Source: JAAYDI01 sp052034005 (lineage in GTDB: Bacteria > Planctomycetota > Planctomycetia > Pirellulales > Pirellulaceae). From it: DNA of 64,000 bases. Shown piece by piece: positions 7,484 through 15,030 of the stretch; position 1 is the first letter of the stretch, and every line of letters starts with the position of its first letter. A program made the position numbers and the translations under genes. The stretch covers positions 62,001 through 126,000 of the forward strand of contig JBPOJB010000003.1 of assembly GCA_052034005.1 (NCBI GenBank), given 5' to 3'. The notes under the pieces are model-generated. The model did no database searches. It was not told the origin of the DNA and was given only the letters and a program-made list of their open reading frames with translations.

Positions 7484-9787
7484 CTATACTCCCGTTTCTA
7501 GGGCCGCGCCGAGAACCTGTCCCAGCGCAATTCCGCCGTCGCCCGGCGGGACGCGCCGCTGGGCGTACACCGCGAAACCCGCCGCCGACAGCTTGGCGCG
7601 CACCCGCTCGGTCAAGCAGCGGTTCTGAAAACAACCGCCCGTGAGCACGACGGCGCCGCAGCCGGCCCGGCGGGCCAGCTGCAGGGCCAGGTCCGCCAGC
7701 CCGTTATGGAACCGCCCGGCGACCGCTGACCGGGGACGGCCGGCGCGCAGGTCCGCCAGCACCGCCTCCACCAGCGGCCGCCAGTCGACCACGGCGGGCC
7801 CGGTGTCGCTCATTGGCAGATTGTAGGCGCCCGCCTCGGCCGGGTCGACCGCGAACTCCAGTTGCATCGCCGCCTCACCCTCGTAACTCACGCGGCCCTT
7901 CCAGCCGGCCAGCGCGGCCACGCCGTCGAACAGCCGCCCCATGCTGCTGGTGCGCGGAAACGCGTGGCCCCGCTCCAAAGCGGCCAACAGCGCCCGCCGC
8001 TCGGCGTCCGAGAACCACCGGGCGACTTCCGGACATTCGGCAGCGTGCATTTCGTGCAGCAGCCCCAGCGCCGCGCGACGCGGCTCGCGCGCCACGCGGT
8101 CGCCGCCCGGCAGCGGGAACCAACGCAGGTGGGCCAGTCGCGTCCAGTGCGGACCGTCGACCACGATCGCCTCGCCACCCCAGGCCGTCGCGTCCGGGCC
8201 GTAGCCGGTCCCGTCCCAGGACAGGCCCAGCACCCGGCCGGTCAACTGCCACTCAGCCACCGCCGACAGCACATGGGCATGATGGTGTTGCACACGGACC
8301 AGCGGCACCTGCCACCGGTCGGCCAGCAGCTCGGCATGGCGCGTCGAACCGTAATCCGGATGCAGGTCGCAGGCGACCAGTTCGGGTGTCACGCCGAAGA
8401 ACTCGACGAGGTCTTGCACGGCGCGGCGATGGACGGCCATGCTCAACGTGTTGTCCAGGTCCCCGATGTGCGGGCTGAGGATCACATCGCGCCCGATGCT
8501 CAGCGCCACGCTGTTTTTCAGGTGGCCGCCCACCGCCAGGATCCGCGGGACCGCGCGGTCCAGCGAGATGGGCAGCGGCGAGAACCCGCGCGCGCGGCGC
8601 AGCAACTGCAGCTCGCCCGCATTCTCGCGCACCACGGAATCGTCCACCGGCCGCACAATCGGGCGGTTGTGGGTCAGGATCAGGTCCGCGATGTCGCCCA
8701 GACGCCCTACGGCATCCGCCGTGCGGGTGACCATCGGCTCTTCCGAGCGATTGCCGCTGGTGCACACGATCGGCCGCGCCACGTCGTCCATCAGCAGGTG
8801 ATGCAGGGGCGTGTAGGGGAGCATCACGCCCAGTTGCGGGTTGCCGGGTGCGACGGCATCGGCGATCGGGAGCGGGCCGGCGTACTGGCCGTGCCGTTGG
8901 AGCAGCAGGATGGGGGCCTGGGGCGAAAGCAACGCATGCTGTTCCGCGGTGGACACCTGGCAGTACGCTCGGGCCGCGTCCACGCTGGGGAGCATGACCG
9001 CCAGCGGCTTGTCGGGCCGCCGCTTCCGCCGACGCAGCTCGGCCACCGCCGCGCCTTGGGTGGCGTCGACGATCAACTGGAAGCCGCCCACGCCTTTGAG
9101 CGCCAGGATGCGGCCGGCCCGCACCGCCTGCACGGCCTGGTCCAGCGCGGCCGGGCCGCTTGCGAGGTGGCCGCCGGCCGCCGACAGCAGGCGCAACTCG
9201 GGGCCGCAGGCCGGGCAGGCGATCGGCTGGGCGTGGAACCGCCGGTCGACCGGGTCATCGTATTCGCGGCGGCACGCCTCGCACATCGTGAAGCCATCCA
9301 TGGATGTCCGGGCGCGGTCGTACGGCAACCCGGTGATGATCGACCAGCGTGGCCCGCAGTTGGTGCAGTTGGTGAAGGGGTAGCGGTATCGCCGCTCGGA
9401 CGGCGTAGCGATCTCGGCCCGACACTCCCGGCAGGTCGCCAGGTCGGCCGGCACGGTCGGGCGCCGCGCGGCGTCCCCGGCGGCGCTGGGCCGGATCACG
9501 AAGCTGGCGGGTTGGTCGCCCTGGACTTCCTCGGGCGGGATCTCGCGCGCCACGAGCTGTTCGATCTGCGCGGCGGGCGGGCAGCGACGTCGCAGGTCCT
9601 CCAGGAACGCGTCCACCGCGCGGCGTGGGCCCTGGACTTCGATCCGCACGGCATCCGACTGGTTGACAACCCAGCCGGTGAGGCGCGCAGTCCGCGCCAA
9701 GTTGAAGACAAACGGGCGGAACCCCACGCCCTGGACAATCCCTTGCACCGAGATGGCCAGCCGGCAGGTTTCGGATGGTTCGCTCAT
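7484..9787 (-). CDS. hypF: Carbamoyltransferase HypF
   Basis: HypF (767 aa) uses carbamoyl phosphate and ATP to carbamoylate the HypE terminal Cys, the source of the active-site cyanide. The domains are in the usual order: acylphosphatase (VQGIVQGVGFRPFVFNL, about residues 10-95); two zinc fingers with CREC, CTNCG, CEAC and CPACG pairs (about 110-180); a YrdC-like nucleotide domain; and a Kae1-like domain with HHHAHVLSAVAEW and SWDGTGYGPDATAWGGE. The start at 9787 (MSEPSETCRL) is chosen where the acylphosphatase domain begins; an upstream in-frame extension looks non-coding. It follows hypB after about 98 bp, the widest gap inside the hyp block. Confidence 0.95.
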   Translation of the reverse strand: MSEPSETCRLAISVQGIVQGVGFRPFVFNLARTARLTGWVVNQSDAVRIEVQGPRRAVDAFLEDLRRRCPPAAQIEQLVAREIPPEEVQGDQPASFVIRPSAAGDAARRPTVPADLATCRECRAEIATPSERRYRYPFTNCTNCGPRWSIITGLPYDRARTSMDGFTMCEACRREYDDPVDRRFHAQPIACPACGPELRLLSAAGGHLASGPAALDQAVQAVRAGRILALKGVGGFQLIVDATQGAAVAELRRRKRRPDKPLAVMLPSVDAARAYCQVSTAEQHALLSPQAPILLLQRHGQYAGPLPIADAVAPGNPQLGVMLPYTPLHHLLMDDVARPIVCTSGNRSEEPMVTRTADAVGRLGDIADLILTHNRPIVRPVDDSVVRENAGELQLLRRARGFSPLPISLDRAVPRILAVGGHLKNSVALSIGRDVILSPHIGDLDNTLSMAVHRRAVQDLVEFFGVTPELVACDLHPDYGSTRHAELLADRWQVPLVRVQHHHAHVLSAVAEWQLTGRVLGLSWDGTGYGPDATAWGGEAIVVDGPHWTRLAHLRWFPLPGGDRVAREPRRAALGLLHEMHAAECPEVARWFSDAERRALLAALERGHAFPRTSSMGRLFDGVAALAGWKGRVSYEGEAAMQLEFAVDPAEAGAYNLPMSDTGPAVVDWRPLVEAVLADLRAGRPRSAVAGRFHNGLADLALQLARRAGCGAVVLTGGCFQNRCLTERVRAKLSAAGFAVYAQRRVPPGDGGIALGQVLGAALETGV

Positions 9788-9885
9788 GGGCCGCTCGGCG
9801 CGCCGCGGGGTCCTGGCGGCGCTGTGAAAGAACGCGTTACCGGTACCGCCGGCTTGCGGGGCGCGAATGCGGACCTGGTCCGAAG

Positions 9886-10548
9886 CTACTCGCGGCACTC
9901 CCAGGCGGCATGTCGCTCCACCAGCCATTGGACGATCTCCGCCATCCCCTGACCGGTTTTCGCGGAGACTTCAAAGATGCGCGCCTCGGGCGCCAGCCGT
10001 TTCATGCCGGCCCGCGCCGTGGCGACATCGAAGTTCAGATACGGAAGCAGGTCGATCTTGGTGATCACCAGCGCGTCGCTCCGCTGGAAGATCGTCGGGT
10101 ACTTGACGATCTTGTCGTCCCCCTCCGACGTGCTCAAGGTGACGATCCGCAAGTGCTCGCCCAGGTCGTAGCCGGCGGTGCACACCAGGTTGCCGACGTT
10201 TTCGATCCACAGCATGTTGACCTGGTCCAGCTCGATCCCCTGGGCGGCGGCCGCGATCATGCCGGCCTCCAAGTGGCACATGCCGTCCGTGTTGATCTGG
10301 ACCACGGGCACGCCGATCTTCTCCATCCGCTCCGCGTCGACCTGGCCGGCGATGTCGCCTTCAATGACGGACGGGACGAGTTCGGTCGGGAACCGCGCGA
10401 AGAGCGACTCGAGCAAGGAGGTCTTCCCGCAGCCGGGCGAGCCCACCAGGTTGATGCAGAACACACGCTGCCGGGTGAACAGGGCCCGATTCTCGCTGGC
10501 CAACTGGTCGTTGGCCTTCAGGATCTTCTTCGCCGCCACGATTTTCAT
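9886..10548 (-). CDS. hypB: Hydrogenase nickel incorporation GTPase HypB
   Basis: HypB (220 aa) is the G3E-family GTPase that drives nickel insertion together with HypA. The P-loop GSPGCGKTS is at residues 36-44, switch and metal-site residues appear in INTDGMCHLEAGM, and ENVGNLVC and ITKIDLLPYL (NKxD-like) follow. There is no His-rich N-terminal nickel-storage stretch and no N-terminal CxxCGC, so nickel storage must be supplied elsewhere. GGGGAGG lies seven bases before the ATG. Confidence 0.95.
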   Translation of the reverse strand: MKIVAAKKILKANDQLASENRALFTRQRVFCINLVGSPGCGKTSLLESLFARFPTELVPSVIEGDIAGQVDAERMEKIGVPVVQINTDGMCHLEAGMIAAAAQGIELDQVNMLWIENVGNLVCTAGYDLGEHLRIVTLSTSEGDDKIVKYPTIFQRSDALVITKIDLLPYLNFDVATARAGMKRLAPEARIFEVSAKTGQGMAEIVQWLVERHAAWECRE

Positions 10549-10589
10549 GAGTCGCCTCCCCCGGGTGGAACCGGTTCGCCGGCCGGGTG

Positions 10590-10937
10590 TCAGTCCTCCA
10601 GTTCGATCGACTGCAGCAGCAGTTCCTGCCCGCCGCAGATGGTGATGTCCGGGTCGCCGCAGGCGGGACAGCAGATCACGATCTCGTCAATCTCCGTCTC
10701 GGCGCCGCAGGCCCGGCAGCGGCTGCGCGCCTTGGGCTGCTCGATGCACAGCCGGGCTCCGTCGGCGATCGAGTGCGGGGACAGGAGTTCAAATCCGAAC
10801 CGAATCGAATCGGCATGCACGCCTGACAGGCGGCCGATCACCAGCTGCAGAGATACGACTCGGCCGCGCTGCCCGGACTTCTCCACCTCCGCTTGGACCT
10901 GCTCGAGCAGGGCCTGCACAATCGACAACTCGTGCAC
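10590..10937 (-). CDS. hypA: Hydrogenase nickel metallochaperone HypA
   Basis: HypA (115 aa) delivers nickel to the large-subunit precursor. The N-terminal MHELSIVQALL supplies the nickel-binding Met-His-Glu, and the zinc site is formed by CRACG and CPACGDPD. Translation probably starts at a GTG (10935-10937), preceded by GGAAGGTGG. It lies between the CNB protein and hypB. Confidence 0.95.
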   Translation of the reverse strand: MHELSIVQALLEQVQAEVEKSGQRGRVVSLQLVIGRLSGVHADSIRFGFELLSPHSIADGARLCIEQPKARSRCRACGAETEIDEIVICCPACGDPDITICGGQELLLQSIELED

Positions 10938-10958
10938 GCGACCACCTTCCCGCGCGGC

Positions 10959-11405
10959 TCAGTCGACCGTGGCCAGTTGGACGCGAGCGCCCTCGAGGCG
11001 GGTGGCCAGGAGTTTCACGACATGGAACAGCATGTCATTGCCGAACGCGCGATCCTTCTCGCAGTAGGCCCGCAGCCGCGCGGCATCGATGCCGATCAGC
11101 CGGGACGGCTGGCGCGTGGTCACGACGGCGTTCGATTTGTAGGGCTCGACCAGCGCCGTCCACATCAGCAGTTCGCCAGGCACCACCGTGTCGACGGTCC
11201 GCAGCTCGCCCGAGCCGAGCGTGTATTGGATGTCAACCTCGCCTTCGGCCAGGATGTAGAGCGTATCGGTCTTGTCCCCTTCCCGGAACAGCACATGGCC
11301 GGCCGACACCGTCACTTCGTCACACATCATGGCCAGCTCGCGCAGCCCGTCGTCCCCCGCGGCCGCGAAATACGGATAGCGACGTAGGATTTCTGGTGAG
11401 ATCAT
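10959..11405 (-). CDS. Single-domain cyclic nucleotide-binding (CNB/cNMP) fold protein in the hydrogenase operon
   Basis: This 148-residue protein consists of one CNB beta-roll (SAGHVLFREGDKTDTLYILAEGEVDI, then VVPGELLMWTALVEPYKSNAVVTT) and a C-terminal helix. There is no helix-turn-helix or enzymatic domain, so by itself it should not bind DNA like CRP. The phosphate-binding cassette keeps PGEL, but the usual Arg after it is replaced in the EPYKSNAV stretch, so classical cAMP binding is doubtful. The ATG (11403-11405) overlaps the upstream protease stop (ATGA). Its position between mvhA/protease and hypA suggests a ligand-sensing accessory or regulatory subunit of the hydrogenase complex. 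That role is inference. Confidence 0.8.
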   Translation of the reverse strand: MISPEILRRYPYFAAAGDDGLRELAMMCDEVTVSAGHVLFREGDKTDTLYILAEGEVDIQYTLGSGELRTVDTVVPGELLMWTALVEPYKSNAVVTTRQPSRLIGIDAARLRAYCEKDRAFGNDMLFHVVKLLATRLEGARVQLATVD

Positions 11406-11965
11406 TGTCGGGGTTCTCCTCGCATAGTCTCCAGGATCCGGACCACCTCGTCCACAGCCTGCGGGATCGCCGCCGCGACTGCGGGCGTGCACTCTTGGCT
11501 GAAGTTTATCACATCCTGTGCTTCAATGCCCACCAGGCGCACGTCCCGGTCCGCCGGCAGATCGGCGCCGGCCTGACGCCCGAACGCCAGCGCCGTGGGG
11601 AGGTTCACATCGTGGGCCGACGCGCTGCGCTGGGTGTCCAACATGCCGACCGACAGGTGGTGGATCGTCCCGGCCGCGGCTCCCGTGCAAATGGCGTCGA
11701 TCACGATCGCCCGCGCGTACCCGATCATCCGCTCCATCAGCCGCAGGCCGCCCCAGTAGTCCTCGACCACATCCACGTCCGGCAGGCCGGCCAGCCGCGG
11801 CCGGAGCCGTTCGACCACCCGCAAGCCTACGCTGTCGTCCGCCACGAGCGGGTTGCCCAGGCCGATGACCAGCGTCCGGCCTGACGGGGCACCACCGGCG
11901 GGCGCGGCACCGGCGTCAGCCGCGGGCTCAGCCGCGCCCTGGTCACCTCCGGCGTCGCTCAGCAT
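11402..11965 (-). CDS. [NiFe] hydrogenase maturation endopeptidase (M52/HyaD-like)
   Basis: A 187-residue member of the hydrogenase maturation protease family, which clips the C-terminal peptide of the large subunit after nickel is inserted. The core begins VIGLGNPLVADDSVGLRVVE with the metal-binding acidic residue, IVIDAICTG supplies the second acidic residue, and AHDVNLPTAL carries the conserved His. A 29-residue Ala/Gly-rich N-terminal extension is unusual. GGGAG precedes the ATG. Its probable substrate, mvhA, lies immediately upstream and ends with a 28-residue extension beyond the DPCxxCxxH motif. Confidence 0.88.
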   Translation of the reverse strand: MLSDAGGDQGAAEPAADAGAAPAGGAPSGRTLVIGLGNPLVADDSVGLRVVERLRPRLAGLPDVDVVEDYWGGLRLMERMIGYARAIVIDAICTGAAAGTIHHLSVGMLDTQRSASAHDVNLPTALAFGRQAGADLPADRDVRLVGIEAQDVINFSQECTPAVAAAIPQAVDEVVRILETMRGEPRQ

Positions 11966-11990
11966 GGACGGTCTCCCACGACGGGCGGTG

Positions 11991-13457
11991 CTAATCGACG
12001 TATTGCGCGAGCCGCTGCACCAGGTTCCCCTCCGGGTCGCGCAGGCGGATCTCCAGCGGCATCTGCCCGGGTAAGCTGTGCGTGGCGCAGCCGAAGCAGG
12101 GGTCGTAGGCCCGGAACGCCATCTCGACCATGTTCAGCAGCCCCTCGTTCACCTGGCCCTTCTTGATGAGCCCTTGGGCCGCCTTCTTGACCGACATGCA
12201 GATCGGCGCGTTGTTGTTGGTGGTCCCCACGATCAGGTTCACCTTCGTCACGATCCCCCGTTCGTCGGTCGTGTAGTGGTGCGTGAGCGTGCCGCGCGGC
12301 GCTTCCACCGAGCCGATCCCCTCCGTGGGCGTTTCGGTGGGCAGCACGCGGTACTCGCTGCTGGTGATCTCCGGGTCGGTGGACAGCCGCAGCCAGTTCT
12401 CGGTGCAGAAGAGGACTTCGATCAGGCGCGCCCAGTGGGTGGCCAGCGTGGGCTGGACCGGCTTGCCGCCCAGCGTTTCGTAGAACCGCTGGTACTCCGC
12501 CTGCGCCAGCGGCGTCGCCATGCCGTCCGCCGCATTGAGACGGGACAAGGGCGTCGCCCGGTAGATGCCCGAATCGACTCCGTCGACGAATCCCTTCCAG
12601 CCGACCTGCTTGAGGTAGGGGAATTTCAGATAGGTCCACGGCTCCACACGCTCCGCGACATATTGCCGGTAATCCCGCGGGTGGTACTTGAACCGCTCCT
12701 TGCCGTCCGGCCCGACGATGCGGATCTTGCCGTCGTAGAAGTTGACATGGTTGTTCTCGTCCACCGTGCCCATGTTGTAGGTCCGGTGGGTGTACATGTC
12801 GCTCTTGATCAGATCGACGTACTGGGTATTGGCCAGCACGACATCGTCGAAGAGCTTGAGCGAGAACTTGGCGAACTCGACGGCGTCGCGCCCCAGCTTC
12901 TCGATCTCCGCACGCTTCTCTTCGTTCAATCCGCAGCTGACGCCGCCGGGCAGTCCCCAGTTGGGATGGATGGGTCGGCCGCCCATCATCTTGATCAGCT
13001 TGTGGCCGTCGCGGCGCATTTTGAGCACTTTGCCGGCGATGTCCATGCCGACTTTCTGGATGACGCCGATCAGGTTCCGCTGGGCGGGCGGCGCGGTCGG
13101 TCCGACGACGAAGTCGGGGCCGCCCAAGGCATAGAAATGGGTCGTATGATCGGTGGCGACGAAGATGCTGTAGAACAGCTCGCGGAGCTTCTTGGCCGCC
13201 GGCGGCGGGTCGACATGGAACACGTCATCCAGCGCCTTGGTGCCCGCCATCAGATGGGCCTCCGGGCAGACGCCGCAGATCCGCTGGGTCAGGTTGGGCA
13301 TCTCCTCCACCGGCCGGCCCACGCAGAACTGTTCAAAGCCGCGCAGTTCGGGGATCTGCAGGTAGCAGTTGGCGACATCCCCCTGGTCGTCCAGGAAGAT
13401 GTCGATCTTGCCGTGTCCTTCAAGTCGCGTGATGGGGTCGATCGAAACACGTTTCAT
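11991..13457 (-). CDS. mvhA: [NiFe] hydrogenase large (alpha) subunit, group 3 MvhA-like
   Basis: This 488-residue catalytic subunit carries both nickel-binding motifs intact: RICGVC (Cys61, Cys64) and DPCFGCATH (Cys454, Cys457, His460). The 28 residues after His460 are the expected cleaved tail. The N-terminus MKRVSIDPITRLEGHGK is typical of cytoplasmic group 3 enzymes, and no Tat or membrane signals are present. Together with mvhG, mvhD and hdrABC next to it, this points to group 3c (methyl-viologen-reducing/Hdr-linked). AGGAGTGG precedes the ATG. The reaction is H2 oxidation feeding electrons through MvhG/MvhD to HdrA. Confidence 0.95.
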   Translation of the reverse strand: MKRVSIDPITRLEGHGKIDIFLDDQGDVANCYLQIPELRGFEQFCVGRPVEEMPNLTQRICGVCPEAHLMAGTKALDDVFHVDPPPAAKKLRELFYSIFVATDHTTHFYALGGPDFVVGPTAPPAQRNLIGVIQKVGMDIAGKVLKMRRDGHKLIKMMGGRPIHPNWGLPGGVSCGLNEEKRAEIEKLGRDAVEFAKFSLKLFDDVVLANTQYVDLIKSDMYTHRTYNMGTVDENNHVNFYDGKIRIVGPDGKERFKYHPRDYRQYVAERVEPWTYLKFPYLKQVGWKGFVDGVDSGIYRATPLSRLNAADGMATPLAQAEYQRFYETLGGKPVQPTLATHWARLIEVLFCTENWLRLSTDPEITSSEYRVLPTETPTEGIGSVEAPRGTLTHHYTTDERGIVTKVNLIVGTTNNNAPICMSVKKAAQGLIKKGQVNEGLLNMVEMAFRAYDPCFGCATHSLPGQMPLEIRLRDPEGNLVQRLAQYVD

Positions 13458-13471
13458 GGTTCAGCCACTCC

Positions 13472-14521
13472 TTATGACGCGCCTGCCGACGCCTGGCGCC
13501 CGTGTCCGTTTCCCGCCTCCGGCCGCCTGCTGCGACGCAGGAGGCTGCCGGCGAGGCTGAATCGGTAGAAGGTGCCGACCGGGTCGGGGATCCCGCGGGT
13601 GATGATGTCCTCGATTTCGTCCGGGTCGTCGGAGTCGATCACGGACGCCAATGCGCTCATGAGCCGAGCGCCGAAGTCCTCCGAGCCGTCGGGCGGCCCG
13701 TAGCAGCCGATGCAGGGCGAGTTGACCTGCGGGCAGAGGCATCCGCAGCCGGCCCGCGTGGCGACCCCGCAGCAGATGATGCCCTGTTCGAGCAGGCAGG
13801 TGTCGGGATCGGGGATCACCTCCCAGGTCCGCTTGAACTCCCGGATCTTCTTTTCCGACCGCGTGCGGTGACAGAAATCGCAGACCGTCGTCTGCGGGGC
13901 GATCACCGTGCCGGGCGGCGGCAGCTTGCCGGCCATGATCGCCTCGAGCGCCGCCCAGATCTGGTCGGCCTCCGGCGGGCAGCCCGGCAAGTAGTAGTCG
14001 ACCGGGACGGTCTGGTCGAGCGTCCGGAGCGTGTCGTAGAAGACGGGCAAGTGCAGCGTGCCCTCGGGCACCTCCGTCACGGCCTGGGGCCGGACGCCGG
14101 ACGGGTTCTCGGTCGAGCAGGTCTCCTGGTAGGAGTTGTCGAAGATCTGCTGCCGGTTGTGGAGGTTGGCCAGTCCGGGGATGCAGCCTTCGCAGGCGCA
14201 GGATCCGAAGGCGACGAGCACCTTCGACTTGCGGCGCATCAGCTGGGCCATGTATTCCTGTTCGCTGGTGCGGACGCCGCCGTTGAACAGGCAGACGTCG
14301 ATTTCGCCGTCGGCCATCTGTTCGACATCCCGCACCTTCCCGTCGGCGATACAGGGGCAGAACACGATATCGAACGCCTGGGCGACGTCCAGGATCTTGG
14401 TATCGATGCCCAGGATGGCGATCTCGCAGCCCCCGCAGGACGCGGCCCAGTAGATGGCCAGCTTGCCTTTGGGCGGGGCCTGGGCCGGCTCCGTGACGGC
14501 CGTGGTTTCTGGCTTGCTCAT
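13472..14521 (-). CDS. mvhG: [NiFe] hydrogenase small subunit, MvhG-like
   Basis: This 349-residue small subunit holds the electron-relay FeS clusters. Cys motifs include YWAASCGGCE, FGSCACEGCIPG, LPGCPPE, VCDFC, and a Cys-rich C-terminal block (IICCGVATRAGCGCLCPQ, then SPCIGCYGPP). There is no Tat signal, which fits a cytosolic enzyme. Its ATG (14519-14521) overlaps the mvhD stop by four bases. It is longer at the C-terminus than archaeal MvhG, ending in a basic, Gly/Ala-rich tail. Confidence 0.93.
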   Translation of the reverse strand: MSKPETTAVTEPAQAPPKGKLAIYWAASCGGCEIAILGIDTKILDVAQAFDIVFCPCIADGKVRDVEQMADGEIDVCLFNGGVRTSEQEYMAQLMRRKSKVLVAFGSCACEGCIPGLANLHNRQQIFDNSYQETCSTENPSGVRPQAVTEVPEGTLHLPVFYDTLRTLDQTVPVDYYLPGCPPEADQIWAALEAIMAGKLPPPGTVIAPQTTVCDFCHRTRSEKKIREFKRTWEVIPDPDTCLLEQGIICCGVATRAGCGCLCPQVNSPCIGCYGPPDGSEDFGARLMSALASVIDSDDPDEIEDIITRGIPDPVGTFYRFSLAGSLLRRSRRPEAGNGHGRQASAGAS

Positions 14522-15015
14522 CGCGGTACCTCCAGCGCCTCGTTGTGCTCGTTGACAATGTCTTCCAGCGCTTTGATGCGTTCTGAATTCTCGTCCCAGT
14601 TCTTGGACCAGCCGAGCGGCCCGAGCGCCTTGACGTCGGCCACCAGCCGGTCGATCGCCTCGGCCAACTGCTGGCCCTCGGCGGCCGAGGCCCAGACGAG
14701 CTGCACGCGCTGGTCCTCGACCCCCATGGCGCGCAGCGTATGGCGCAGCATGTGGTAGCGGCGCATCGCCTTGTAGTTCTGTTCCAGGTAATGGCATTCG
14801 CCCGGATGGCAGCCTGCGATCATCACGCCGTCCGCGCCGAGCGAGAGGGCTTTGAGCACGAACGTCGGATCGACGCGCCCGCTGCACATCACCCGGATGA
14901 TGCGGACGTTGGGCGCGTGGCCGATCCGGGCCGTGCCCGCCAGGTCCGCCGCCCGATACGAACACCAGTTGCAAAGGAACCCAACGATCTTCGGTTCAAA
15001 ACTGTCGTCACTCAT
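14518..15015 (-). CDS. mvhD: MvhD: FeS subunit linking hydrogenase to heterodisulfide reductase
   Basis: A 165-residue MvhD/FlpD-family protein. Conserved Cys appear in FLCNWCSYRAADLAG, VMCSGRVDP and AGCHPGECHY. In methanogens MvhD passes electrons from MvhG to HdrA. Its position between hdrA and mvhG fits this role here. AAGGAG is present upstream. The four-base overlap with mvhG (14518-14521) suggests coupled translation of complex partners. Confidence 0.93.
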   Translation of the reverse strand: MSDDSFEPKIVGFLCNWCSYRAADLAGTARIGHAPNVRIIRVMCSGRVDPTFVLKALSLGADGVMIAGCHPGECHYLEQNYKAMRRYHMLRHTLRAMGVEDQRVQLVWASAAEGQQLAEAIDRLVADVKALGPLGWSKNWDENSERIKALEDIVNEHNEALEVPR

Positions 15016-15030
15016 GGAACTCGTTGCTCC

